Made by a program: the position numbers and the translations under genes. DNA of 64,000 nucleotides from Lathyrus oleraceus (Eukaryota; Streptophyta; Magnoliopsida; Fabales; Fabaceae). The notes beneath the pieces are model-generated. The model saw only the letters and a program-made list of their open reading frames with translations, made no database searches and was not told where the DNA came from. Each line of letters opens with the position of its first letter. Position 1 is the stretch's first letter. The stretch covers positions 275,053,416 to 275,117,415 of the forward strand of contig NC_066583.1 in assembly GCF_024323335.1 (NCBI RefSeq), in the 5' to 3' direction. This document shows, one piece after another, positions 25,694 to 38,446 of the stretch.

Positions 25694-28357
25694 ATGCAAT
25701 AAGCAAGAGGAAACAAGTTGCCAATAAATGGTCTTACACTCGACTCCAAGGAAATGGGATGCCAATCAATGGTCTTAGTCCCAACTCCTACCAGATCACA
25801 GGAAACAACTACCAATAAATGGACTTACAATTGACTCCTCAATGGACAAAGCAAAATGTCACAAAGTATGAACAATGATCATGAAACGATATACAATTAA
25901 TGCTCAAAGATGAAAACAATGCACAGAGGCACACACCAACAATTATGCACATATGGGCAAACAAGCCAGCAAGCAACCAATTAGCACACACTATACACAA
26001 TCAATGGGCTCAAGCAAGGTTAGGCTTTAGAAACAAGCCAACTGGAATGGGGTGTTTTGAGCTCTTAACCCTAACATTGAGAGTTAGGGTGAAGCAAATG
26101 AAATGGAGATGAGGGTTATGCCTCATAGCTCTTATCCCTGGCCTGGGAGAGCTTTAAACAATAGAAAGTGTGGGAGTTCAGAATGTAGGAACTCTTCTCC
26201 ATAAATGACTGACTCTATGGACATGATTTTGGGTTTTTATTCAAAATGCATCAACACATGGTGTGAGCAAAGTGAATGACACAACTGAATAGCAGGGGAT
26301 GGATTGCACATCCCTTTTATCTGCCAATTGCCTCTTAAGAGGACTTAACCTGCTTGGCACAAAGATAAACAAACAAAGATATGGCCTCTTAAGGAGGGCT
26401 TCAGACAGGTGCCTGCCAAAGTAACATGATAGGTCTTCCAGACTACATGAAGATTAGGGATTATACCTAAGTGGTATGCCAACCACAAGCAAAAGCAAAG
26501 CAAAGTTCAAATGAACTTAAAGCAACTTAGGTACCTGTGTAAACAACTAAACCAATCAGAACAATACTCAGACAAACAGACAACAGTCAATAACAAACAG
26601 ACAATCCCAATGTACAATAAATAAGCCATAAGGCAAACTCAAGTGAATTATCCTCAACCTACAAAATAGCAAATGTTAGCAATCAATAGCAAATATCAAC
26701 ATTCAAATGGTGAAGCAACATCAACCATGGAGATTAGGTGCTTGGTCCTGAAATTCAAAGCTCACATGTAAGTACAAACCACTAGGTCAAAGCCTAGGGT
26801 CAAAAGTGAAGAAAAAATCCAAAACAGGAGCTGAAATTCAACACAATGCAACTTCAAACACATATTAACATGTCCTAAAAAGGAACACATCAAAATCATC
26901 AAGCAAAAGTGTTTCATGTGTAAAGGAAGTCAAAGACAATTTCAAAGCTCATATTAGGACATCATGAATGAAAATTCCAAATCAAAACAGAAATGATTCA
27001 AATAACTCTGGAAAAATTCATGAGCATTCAACATATCCAATCCAATCATCATACAAAAAATCAGAAGCATCAAAGATCAATTGGCATGGAAATTAAATTG
27101 CACAAGTTGAACAATCAAATGTGTGACACAAATTGTCACACCATGCAAACACATGCATAAAACAGAAATGGTAAATGAGAAAAATGTCAAACCAAGCCTA
27201 AAATATCCATCAATGTGTCAAGAATCATCATGTAAAATTTCATGTCCATTGGATTAAAATCAAGCATTTCACAATAGGAAGAGTGGAGCAAAGGTCACAA
27301 ATGTACACATGTTCACAAATTCTAGCACAATCCAAAATCCAGCCATGCACAACTTCAAAATTTATCAGCATCAAATTCTAGACATTCTAAGGAACAAGTA
27401 GCAAAGAACCAGACATTTTTTGGATCATTTTTCAATTTTATATGGATTTTTGAAGTTGGATGAAAAATTTGAAATCAAAACGAACATGTCATGGCAAATA
27501 AGGAGGGAAATGGAATAATTGATGATTAATTTGAAAGCTGCCTGCGCCAGGAATCGAAGCCAGTCCAGATTCAAATGAAGCGTGCGCCAACACAAAACGG
27601 TGCCGTTTTACACGCAAAACCCTAGCGCACCAGATGGACGCTAAGACGGACGTTAGGCCGTCGCTAGGATGAAGATCTTCATCTTCCTCACGAAGATGAA
27701 GATGAACAGTAGCAAGCTCAAACAGATTTTTCCAGATTTTTCCAGAATCACGAAATAAATACATCATTTGAATCCTCATGCGATGGAGATTATAGATCAA
27801 TCATTATTTCATGTTAATTCATCATCAATCATGCAAATCGAAGCAAAAACAAATTAGCATTCAAAACTTTAATTAAGCATATCTCTCTCAATAATGCATC
27901 AAATCACACGAAATTTCCATCAGAATCATCAGCAACATGAGATCTACACTAACATGTACATGAATTAAATAATTATGAGAGTAGAAAACTGAACCTCTTG
28001 AAGAGCATTTTCTTGAAATGCACGATCCAAGGCTTGGCGAGCTTCAAATCTACTCCAGAAGTGATGTATTGAAGCTTGATGATTGAATTGAGGCTTGAAA
28101 CTGTGTAGATCTAGCTCAATTTGCGTTTGCCATCTTCACCTTCATGAACTTGCTATACTTGATTCTTGCACGAATTCCACAATCCAAAGCTTGATCTGCA
28201 CAAAATCAAAGCCAGAGAACCAGAATATGGAAAGAAATAGCAATGTTATTTGGAAAAAATTTGAATTATGAATGAGAGAAAATTTTGGAGGGAGAGAGAA
28301 TTTGGATCTTGAAATGGTGAAAAATGATTAACCTCCTGAAATTCTGTTAGGGTTAGA

Positions 28358-28368
28358 GTATTTATATG
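28358..28368 (-). promoter_or_regulatory. Candidate TATA box of the Ogre 3' LTR
   Basis: Reads CATATAAATAC on the minus strand, about 1.1 kb into the LTR. The Ogre LTR at 54655-59819 has a TATA-like word at a comparable position (about 58411-58421). Confidence 0.4.
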
Positions 28369-29492
28369 CTTTCTTAATCACCTTGTTAATCCACACTTAA
28401 CTTGGTTAATTAAAATAAGGTGTTTTTGCAAAATTTCAAAAATGCATGGTGCATGGACTAATCCCACGTGAACAGTACCATTTCCTTGATCAATTACACT
28501 CAAAATCATTTTTTAAACCCAATGGCAATGGTAGAAAGTTCCCATGATGCACCATTTTTGAATTTTGCAATTTCCCTCCAAAAAAGGCATGGATATGCAA
28601 ATGATCATGTTATAACAATTCATGTAATGTGGTGAATGTTTTGAAAAGCTCATGTCATGAGAAGCAAAATGCAAAAAGAACCACCAAATTTGGAGTTTGG
28701 GATCAAAAGATATGGCCATTTGAAGTTCCAAGCACCCTCGTCAATGATTTGATCATATCTCCTCAACCATTCATCAGATGCTCATGATCTTGGACTTTTT
28801 AGAAATGGGAGAGAGAGATATTCAACTTTCATGTTGGACAAAAATTCATTTGAAGCTTCTTTGATGTTGGAAAGTTGAGTTGAAGTTGGATCAAAAACTT
28901 TCCATTTTTGGAAAGTTGAAATTATATGTCACTTTCCATTTTTGGAAACTTTTGACTTGACTTCTAATTCTTCAACCTTGATATTTGAAATGATGAATAA
29001 GCATGATTTGGACATGAATGGGATGAAGAAACTCAATTTCTCAATTCAAATTCCACAGTTGACTTTTCAGTTGACTGCATTGGTCCTTAGATGACCTGAA
29101 AATGTCCTGATGAATTTGGGGCCTTTGCCACTTGGGAACTTGATCCAAAATGAACCTATAGCTCATATAAGCTCCATGAAATGATCACATGATCCATATC
29201 TCAAGAAAACACCATCTGCTCTTTATACCATGGATTCACTTGATGCCTTGACTTGTTGACTACTTAAGCTGCAAGTAACAAATGTTAATGACATATTTTT
29301 GTACATTTTTGGCTAGTGATTAAAAGAAAAGCAATGATATACAAAATACAAGCAATGCTTGGTGATCAAGAACCACTCTCAAGAAGATCCCACCCACAGG
29401 GAAGGAAGCAAGGTGTCCAATGATCCTTGAGGCAATACAATGTTATGACATGATGCCATGAGGGATCCTAGGGACAAAATTGGGGTCTTACA

Positions 29493-29508
29493 GATGCCCC
29501 TATTTAAG
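29493..29508 (-). promoter_or_regulatory. Polypurine tract of the Ogre
   Basis: Read on the minus strand, AAATAGGGGCATC immediately precedes the LTR start TGTAAG at 29492. The second Ogre has AATAGGGGCAAC in the same place (59820-59834), so the motif is conserved. Confidence 0.7.
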
Positions 29509-32500
29509 ATCATTCTAGCCGGAGAGGTGAAGGTTAAAATCTTCATCTCGACGCGGTAGAATGGGCTTAAATAACAATAATGAGACAAATTTTGGTCCCT
29601 AAGAGACCTCATAATGCAAATGTATAAATGCAAAAGAAAACCACTCTGTGGGGAATACGGGTCCACAAAGAGGAAAAGACGATCCATCGGAGTAATACAC
29701 TCACCAGGAACAGAGACTCTAACAGGACTCTCATGGGGATAGGAACAACTGCGCGGGCAGAATACGACTCTGAATTAGAAAGAACTAGACACTGCGTGAG
29801 CAGGACACGACTGGACTGGGGGTAAAGGACTCAAACCGGGAAAAAGAAGAAGTTTCCAAAGGGAACACATCCATTGGAAAGACTCAAGCTGACTCAAAAA
29901 TGCGTGCATTGGGGAAAACGCCAATACAGCAAAAGGGTAAAATCACAACAAAAACTCCGCTGGGGAATGTCTAACAAAGACTCTCCAGGGGAAAATCTGC
30001 AAGATGAGGTGTTACCGGTTACTGGGTAACAAGCTCAAAGAGACATGTGATCTAAACACCGGTTACTGGGTGAAAGAACAACACGCTCAGGAAGAAAGAA
30101 TATCTAAGACCGATATAAGGGTGAGAGATATCAATCAACCAAAACATCTGAGAAAGACCTGAAAAAGGTACATCAACTCAGGAAAATCTGACTCCACAGG
30201 GGACCAAGGTCATAATAGGGAGCAGAAAGGAGGGAACACCAGGGATATCGGTTACTGGGCATATAATAGGTGACTGACCAAAGCGTGAATTGGTATATAT
30301 GCCAAAACACTCATCATCCGAAAGGAGGGCTTAAAAAGCAAACCAACTTACAGGATGGACATTCGACTCCGCAACGGGAAAACGAATCTTACTCAAATGG
30401 GGAAGGACAAAAGGCTTCAACCAAAGAGCGCATGAAATATATTATCCATTAACGTCAGAACATGGATAGTATACTCGCATGGAAGGAACACCAGGGATAC
30501 CGGTTACTGGGCATATAATAGGTGACCGACCGAAAAGAGAAACAATCGTTACCAACAACAACAGGTTAAACGAAAGATAACTCTCAGGGGATAAATTGCA
30601 AGCATACGGCAATTATCCACGAGACATATCACCGGTTACTGGGAGATACGCTCAAAAAGAGGAAACAATGAACATTCGATTCCGTAAAGGGAACACGAAT
30701 CTTACTCAACTGGGGAAACACAACAGGCTTCGACTGAAGAGTGCATGAGATATATTATCCATTACCGTCAAAACGTGGATAATACACTCGCATGGGAGAT
30801 TATCCACAACCGGTTACTGGGTTAATAAAGGATAAATCAACCGAAAAGAAAGGCATCGGGATACCAAAACTAGGCATATAATGATGACCGATCAAAGGGA
30901 GCAACAATCATTACCAATCGAACGGGTAAATGAAAGAGAACTCACCGGGGATGCATTGATAACAATCAATGATCCGGGGAACAAATCACTGGAAAACGGT
31001 GAAAGGACCCGCTGAGGATAAAATTGCTAGCATACGGCAATTATCCACAAAAACATGTTGGGAATACAAGTGCTTACTCAGAGCAAAAACCCAGACAAGG
31101 GAATATCAACATTGAATACTGGATGAAGATAACCACAAAGAGTAACCATCATCGGTTAGGATGAACAACAAGGTTAACTCTGCAAAGGGGAGAACAAAGG
31201 ATTTACAACTACCGAATACTGGGTAGAAGACCAAAGATTCTGGCTGAGGAAACAAGAGGTTTACCACTACCGACTACTGGGTAGAAAACCAAAAACTCAG
31301 CTGAGGATAAAATTGCTAGCATACGACAATTATCCACAAGAAAGCACAAACTCCGATAGGGAGACAACAACAACATAGGATTTACAACTACCGGATACGG
31401 GGTAGAAGACCACAAAATCCACCATCAACCAGAATGAACCACAAAGGTTACCTCTGCTAGGGGAAAAGAGATAGGACTTACAACTACCGGTTACTGGGTA
31501 GAAGCCCAACTCTGATGAGGATACAAAAAGTAGGGTTTACAACTACCGAATACGGGGTAGAAAACCACAAACTCTGCTGGAGAGCAAGGAAATAGGATTT
31601 ACAACTACCGAATACTGGGTAGAAAACCACAAACCCTGCTGAGGAACAAGGAAATAGGATTTACAACTACCGAATATTGGGTAGAAAACCACAAACTCTG
31701 CTGAGGAACAAAATGTTCACAACCACATATTCCACAAAAGGGAAAAAAGTATATAGGATTTACAACTACCGGTTACTGGGTAGAAAACCGAAAAGATAGG
31801 ACTTACAACTATCGGTTACTGGGTAGAAGCCACAAAGGATAGGACTTATAACTACCGGTTACTGGGTAGAAGGCCCAAACTCCGCTGGGGATAAAATGAA
31901 CCGTTGCCGGTTACTGGGCAATTTATTCCACAGGGAAGCACAAGAGACAGTTGAAAAAAAAAAGCCAATTCAGGATCAAACCAAAAAGGCAAACTGAATC
32001 AAGACTCTTCCTAATGAGGATATAACTCAATAGGGAAAACCCATCCCAATATATATGTTGGGAGGAAACGGAAACAACCGTCATCCACGAGGATATATCT
32101 CAGTGGGGAACTGCAGAAGGAATGACAGACACTTTCTGCTTATGGGGCTGACTTTATATTGAGAGATTAAACACCCGATATCTGCTTGGGGAAGATCTAC
32201 TGGAGAGATCTATATTACCAATAGCAGGAGACAACAAACAAAAGATATATGGCAAAAATGCAACATGAATATCTGAATGTTGAAAGTATGCATGAATATG
32301 CGTGATTTATGTTTGATGAATGCTAACAAAACAGACATATCTAACACAACCAGGGTCCAGGAACCAAACGCCCGGTACTACACTTCCAGAGGAAAAACCA
32401 AGAAATCCAACTGGAAATCCAATCTGCTGGAGATCTGAATGCTAAAAAGCAAAGGTCTGCTGGGAAAAAATCCAGAGATATCAAGAAATCACAAAATCTC

Positions 32501-33958
32501 TGAGCGATGGATCATCAATCAACCCAACTGGGGGTCGGAAGTTCACAACAGGCAGAAACTGCCACGAAAGCAACTCTGTTGGGGAAGTGGAGAAATCACG
32601 AGATTTCTGCAGGGGGATCATCAGTCTCAACTGGGAAACAGAAGCTCACTGCACAGGCGAAAGCTACCACGAAAACAGAATACACAAGTAGAATATGGTC
32701 GCACAAGCAACTCTACTGGGGATACTGTCAGCAACTCCATTGCGGATAAATCCACTGAGGGAAAACAGATCACACAAGTAGATTCTGCCACACAAGTAAC
32801 TCTACTGGGGATCAAAAGCGTCAGGAAATCACCAAATCTTTGCAGGGGAGAAAACCATCACAGATACAATCCACCATGCCACAACACTACTGGGGATTTA
32901 TCTGAGGCAGAGAAGGAGAACTGGGGATCAACCACCAAATACCAAACCTTCACAAAATATCACAACTGCTGAGGAGGAAAGAATCACTGCTCTGCTGAAG
33001 GGAGGAGAGGTGAAAACCTCAACAAGCACCCTGATGGGGAGAGATAGCATAGATGAAGTACATCATACCAACAACTCCGCTGGCGACTTCACTGAGGAGA
33101 GAATAACGAAGTACCGGGATGTCAACCCACCAACTACCGAATCTTCCAAGAGGAAAGCACCCATGCCGGGGAGAGAAAATTGCTGAAGAGGAAAAATTGA
33201 AGTCTTCAACAATTACTCTGAATGAGGAGGAGTCATGAAAAGGCTCTGCTCAACAAAATTTGTTCGGGAAAAAATCCCAACAAACACCCTGCTCAGGGGA
33301 CAAAATCTCAACAGAAGCTCTGCTCGGGGAGCAACCCCAACAACAATCTGGAGAAAAAGGATACAACCATGCCAGGAATATGAACAAAAGTCTTACCCTG
33401 TAGGAAATCATGCCACCCTTGGGAAAGCACTGAGAAATTCTTAAGTATCCTTTCATCATTGTGAATATTCACTTTGTTTAAAAACAATTTTGAAAATTTT
33501 GTTTGTTTAAAACAATGACATTTTATCAATTAAAACATGCAAAACATTTGTTGAATTGAAACAAATAAGAATGCAAATAATTGGATAAAAGCTCAAATTT
33601 ATTTGATGGAATGGTAGCTTGCAAATGGCAAGACTCCATAGATCTGTACAAATTTGAAATCGGTGATATATATTGGAAGAGGGCTACATTGAACATAATG
33701 ACCATTTCTCTACCAATTTGAATCTGATGTATTCGAAGCTTCAGTTGACGACGAATCAAGAATCTCTGACGAACAGACGGCTGTGGAACAGAAAGTCTTG
33801 TCAGGATGCAGTTACTTTCCAAATCCCTAATTTTTCATGTCTCTAATTTTTGCCTGGATCGCCCTTTCGGGTTTCCCACCGAGACGCTCATTTTTGCCTA
33901 AGCCGCCCTTTCGGGTTTTCAACTTAGCGAGCTATTCTGGTTTTTCTTTACCTTTTTT
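29509..33958 (-). other. Ogre 3' untranslated region with dispersed repeats
   Basis: About 4.4 kb between the pol terminus and the PPT with no protein-like frame. On the plus strand it is crowded with copies of CCGGTTACTGGGTA (for example at 30017, 30057, 30246, 30498, 30631, 30809, 31484, 31767) and of CTGCTGGGGAT-like words (for example 29954, 31879, 32713, 32801). Long, hypervariable, repeat-rich 3' UTRs are known in Tat/Ogre elements and can seed satellites. The 177-codon plus-strand frame at 32439-32972 falls in this repeat and has low-complexity, non-protein-like sequence. Confidence 0.8.
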
Positions 33959-34297
33959 TTAGACAAAGTATTTCTTGACTGCATCTGAATTCACAGGACG
34001 AGTGAAATCCTCCCCATCCATAGTTGTGAGCATCAAAGCACCGCCTGAAAAGGCTCTCTTGACAACATATGGACCTTCATAGTTTGGAGTCCACTTGCCC
34101 CTGGAATCGGGCGCGAAAGATAAGACTTTCTTGAGCACAAGGTCACCTTCTCGAAATACACGAGGCTTGACCTTCTTATCGAATGCTTTCTTCATTCTCT
34201 GCTGATATAACTGACCATGACACATGGCAGTTAATCGCTTCTCTTCGATCAAATTCAGTTGGTCGTAACGACTCTGAATCCATTCAGCATCAGTCAA
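33959..34297 (-). pseudogene. Ogre integrase C-terminal region remnant
   Basis: Minus-strand frame of 112 codons containing AEWIQSRYDQLNLIEEKRL, MCHGQLYQQRMKKAFDKKV and GDLVLKKVL, ending in VNSDAVKKYFV. This is the region after the integrase core (linker and C-terminal, chromatin- or DNA-binding part) at the end of Ogre pol. The catalytic core is missing: an A/T-rich junction follows at about 34300-34390. A homologous region occurs at 63437-64000. Confidence 0.85.
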
Positions 34298-34396
34298 TCT
34301 AGGGATTTGAGGGTATACTTTTCTTTTCTTTTTTTGATTTTTGATCTTGATTTTTTTATTTTGATTTTATTTTTCACCCTCTTTGTTTTTTTTTAA

Positions 34397-34591
34397 TTAC
34401 ATTTGTAATGCCCCAGTTTGACTGTTTTGCTGATTTTCAAGATACAGCTGAATGATCTTCCTTTTGTGCTCAAGAAGACGGGTAATCTCATCGGGAATCT
34501 CTTTAACATCATCTTCCTCTGCTTCAAATACAGGGGATTCAAAATTGGGAGATGGCGTTGGATCATTATGTTCAATGGATTTTAGAATCAA
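34397..34591 (-). pseudogene. Start of Ogre pol second exon (pre-RT), truncated
   Basis: Minus-strand frame with SPVFEAEEDDVKEIPDEI and RLLEHKRKIIQ, which I recognise as the acidic segment at the start of the Ogre reverse transcriptase exon, just after the intron. The frame ends at a stop near 34397, before any RT motif. The deletion of RT, RNase H and integrase core lies between here and 34297. Confidence 0.7.
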
Positions 34592-34592
34592 C

Positions 34593-34857
34593 CTGCATAA
34601 TGATTTTGGTTAATGAAAAACTTTAGAATTTAAACAAGCAAATCATTATGCAGATGAAAAGATTGCTTTTATTCTTGTTTTTAGGGTCTTTTGTGATCAC
34701 CGATTTCATGCAAAAGCAAAAAGTGAAAACAATTGGAAAAACAAATGTTTAACATGCATCAATTGAATGAAATATCATTGTATATATGCTGCCAACAATG
34801 TCATCACTTCTCTTTTTGGCATGGGAGAAGGGTTTTTAAACAAAGTGAACATATTAC
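34593..34857 (-). other. Candidate Ogre intron between pro and RT
   Basis: On the minus strand a GT occurs at 34857-34856, overlapping the gag-pro stop codon. A pyrimidine-containing acceptor ATTATGCAG ends at 34593, directly before the pre-RT segment. Ogre elements are known to have an intron between protease and RT. The donor choice is an inference; the acceptor is more convincing. Confidence 0.5.
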
Positions 34858-37800
34858 GCTGACTTATGAATGACTGTAGGAACATCCACAGCGACCCAAT
34901 TGTGGCAGATCCCGCCAGGGATGACAAAATTGCCAATATCCTCTGCATCCTCTTCCAAAATAGCAGCAGCTTCTTCAGCTCGATCGGTGTGGATGAAACC
35001 TCCACTCTTGAACAGCCCTTTCTCATTGAAGACCCCAAAAGAATAGCCAATGCCAGCCCGGGACTTGTTATCTTCAAGCTCGATCATCTTTCCTAACCCA
35101 GCAACTGCACCACATTCAATGGCCAGTTTCGCATCTCGATAGGAAGCAAATGAAGGAGACTTCTTCTCAATTGGCTCAACAATAGACAAAGCTTTGAAAG
35201 GCGTTCCAACTTCATCCTCAGCATCAATATATGAGAAAAAAGACAGGTGGCTAACCAGGAGAGCCTTTTCTCCCCCTACCACAACCAGTTTCATATTCTT
35301 AACGAATTTCAGCTTCTGGTGTAGGGTGGATGTCACGACGCCAGCCTCGTGAATCCATGGTCTACCAAGGAGACAGCTATAAGATGGGTGGATATCCATA
35401 ACCTGAAAGGTAACTTGGAAATCACTTGGTCCAATCTTGATTGGGAGATCAACTTCCCCAATCACAGTCTTACGCGACCCATCGAAAGCTTTCACAATGA
35501 CACCACTCTGCCTCATGGGAGGCCCTTGATATGACAATCTCGAAAGAGTGGTCTTCGGCAATACATTCAAAGATGACCCGGTGTCCACCAGTACGTTGGA
35601 CATGGCGTCGTTCTTGCAATTCATGGATATATGTAAAGCCATGTTGTGGTCTCTTCCCTCCTCAGGAAGATCAACGTCACAGAAACTCAAAGTGTTACAA
35701 GCGGTGATGTTTGCAACGATGCTGTCAAACTGTTCAATAGTGACATCATGATCAACATAAGCCAAGTCCAAAACTTTCTGCAGAGCCTCCCTATGGGGTT
35801 CTGAATTCAGCAGCAAGGATAACACGGAGATTTTGGACGGCGTTTGTAGAAGCTGGTCTACAACATTGTACTCACTCTTCTTGATGAGCCTCAGCATCTC
35901 ATCACAGTCTTCATTCACAGTGCTACTAGGGCCAACAGAAGAAGTAGGAGTCTTTTGTACAGAGGAGGGTTTAGCAACAGCAAGTGCCGGGTTCGGAGGA
36001 TTAACAGCATTCACCACCGGACGCTCAACAAAGTCAGCCTTAGCCTGCGGCTTCGACGCTGAAAATACACGACCACTACGGGTCAACCCGCTCACATCAG
36101 CAATACTAACAACGGAGGATGAAGGCAAAGGCACTTCCTTCCCATCTTCCACAGCAACAGGATTATAGCGGAATGGAACAGCTCTATCTGAAGAATAAGG
36201 CACAGGGACTGCAGGCTTGATCACCAAAGAAGGAAAGACCTTCTGCTTGCTACCATCATAACGGATGACAACAGGCTCAGGAATTTTGAACACAAGAGAA
36301 ATCACATTCACCTCTGGTTCGTCTTCATCAACATTTCTGTTATGAAGAATCTCGATGGTCCCATCATCCAGCAATTCTTGCAGATCTTTGCGCACTTGGC
36401 GACAACCCAGACGATTGACAGAGCAGATACGGCATTTGTCATGGTCATGCTCCATATGACTGTAATCACACAGCAGACGATGCAACTCAACCAATGACTG
36501 TCGAATATGGCTTACATATTTGACCTTGTATTTGCCAAGGCAACCCTGGACCATGTTAACCGACTTCCCATGCTCGGGCAATGGGTTCTTCGTAACATTA
36601 GGGCCTGAGTCCTCAAAGCTCAGAATGCCGCATCTCATAAGGTCTTGAACCTTAGTCTTCAATGGATAGCAGTTCTCTACATCATGACCGGGAGCACCGG
36701 AATGATAAACACAATGCTGGTCGGGCTTGTACCACCACTGCGGGTTAGCAGGTACAGCCGGAGGCTCTCTGGGAGTAATCAGTTTTTGCTCTATTAAAGA
36801 GGGATATAGCTCAGCGTATGACATAGGAATCGGATCGAAAGTGATCTTCTTCCTCTCATAACCCAAATTAGCTTGATTGCTGTTGTTGCGAGGCTGGTAA
36901 GCCTGTTGCTGAGGACGATGCTGCTGTTGATACTGTTGAGGTTGTTGATTGGAATGCTGATATTGCTAATTGTCACGGAAGACAGGTGCTATGTGAGCCA
37001 CCTGATGCTGATTGCTGGCATGACGCACAGGCTTCCTCTTGGCAGAGGGTCTTCTGGGTTTAGCATGGGATTGCACAGCATGTGCCTCCCCATCTTTCTT
37101 CTTAGCAAACGCCCAATACCGCTTGCTAGAAGAGCCTTCATCCTTGGATAAACGTCCTTCACGGACTCCTTCCTCCAATCGCATCCCCATGTTCACCATT
37201 TCGGTGAAATCAGAGGGAGCGCTAGCAATCATCCGCTCATAATAAAATGAACTCAAAGTCTTCAGAAAGATTTTGGTCATTTCCTTCTCTTCCAGCGGAG
37301 GAGTAATCTGAGCTGCCAGCTCTCGCCACCTCTGGGCGTACTCCTTAAATGTCTCTTTGTCCTTCTGGGACATGGCTCTGAGCTGATCACGATCGGGAGC
37401 CATATCCACGTTGTATTTGTACTGCTTGATGAAGGCTTCGCCAAGATCATTGAAGGAACGGATGTTTGCACTATCTAGACTCATGTACCATCTTTGTGCA
37501 GCACCAGACAAGCTATCCTGGAAATAATGAATCAACAGTTGATCATTATCAGTCTGAGTAGACATTTTCCTGGCATACATAACCAGGTGACTGAGCGGGC
37601 AGGTGTTCCCCTTATACTTCTCAAAGTCAGGGACTTTGAATTTGACAGGTATCTTAACACCGGGAACCAAACATAATTCAGCAGCAGACTTGCCGAACAA
37701 ATCCTTCCCTCGAAGGGTCTTCAATTCCTTGCGGAGTTCAAGGAATTAGTCATTCATAGCATCCATCTTCTCATTAACATTTGGGCCCTCAGACGGCTCA

Positions 37801-38309
37801 GAATGATAGATGGTGTCGTCTACCCTAGGAATGGTATGCACGACAGGAGGAGGCATTGCAAGGACCGGGCTAGATGCCGGCATGGAAGCAAACATCGGAG
37901 CTGGAATATCTGGCATATAACCAGGAGGCATCCCCCACGGAAACCCGGGTGGCATGGCTGTTGGCACAAAATGGGCACTGGCAGCTGGCACTGTTGACGA
38001 AGCAACGTCAGAGATAACAGTCCTCTGGGGAGGAGTTGCAGGTGGTGGCGACGGTTGATTCTGAGCAGCTAAGAATTGCTCCATCAAAGCAGTGAGTTTG
38101 GCAACTTCATCCTTCAGCTCACGATTCTCTTGCTCGAGATGATCCATCAGTCTGGAAGAGTTGGCTCTGGTGTAGTACCGATGAGTCAGCTTGTCTTCAA
38201 AATAAATGAAGAGCACAGAGTTAGGCCACAGACAAGAAGACCAGAACAACACCTGCTTATGCAAATGATGCATGCAATGCTTGTGCACATGATTTGTTTT
38301 TATTTTCAA
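34854..38309 (-). pseudogene. Ogre gag-protease, two in-frame stops
   Basis: A single minus-strand frame of about 1150 codons interrupted only by a TAA at 37748-37746 and a TAG at 36968-36966. The N-terminal part has a coiled-coil-like segment (LEQENRELKDEVAKLTALM) and a Pro-rich linker. The retrotransposon gag domain lies at about 37640-37200 (includes GAAQRWYMSLD and DQLRAMSQKDKETFKEYAQR). After a Gln-rich stretch comes an atypical zinc knuckle CVYHSGAPGHDVENC, with His in place of the second Cys (about 36720). The aspartic protease has VDTGSS, with the DTG codons at 35585-35577, and CLLGRPWIH further on. A G-patch-like segment GLGKMIELEDN is near 35090. Gag forms the particle and protease matures it. 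Not functional as a single product because of the stops, although the rest of the frame is well preserved. Confidence 0.9.
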
Positions 38310-38446
38310 AGGAACTTTTAGGGTATTATTTGCAATTTTGAATATTTATCATTTTAATCGTATATGGAAAATATCTCATCAAATATATTCGAACAAAGAA
38401 GTACAGCATTATCATTATATTACAAGAGAGAAGGAAAATAAACATC

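Larger units (their letters stand above)
24325..29492 (-). mobile_element. Ogre 3' LTR (complete, 5168 bp)
   Basis: On the minus strand it starts TGTAAGACCCCAATTTTGTCCC at 29492 and ends CACCGCTACA at 24325. The end matches the 5' LTR remnant at 40902. A minus-strand TATA-like CATATAAATAC lies at 28368-28358. A 51-bp minisatellite occupies 25337-25693. U5 contains a PBS-like word (24388-24403). There are no genes; the long ORFs on both strands at 25211-25765 only reflect the 51-bp unit being a multiple of three. Confidence 0.9.

Noticed and set aside
25211..25765. Open frames of 115-173 codons on both strands
   Set aside because: Product of the 51-bp minisatellite inside the Ogre LTR.
32439..32972. 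177-codon plus-strand ORF
   Set aside because: Antisense to the Ogre 3' UTR. Sequence follows the dispersed repeat words and is not protein-like.
35833..36168. 111-codon plus-strand ORF
   Set aside because: Antisense shadow of the Ogre gag-pro frame.
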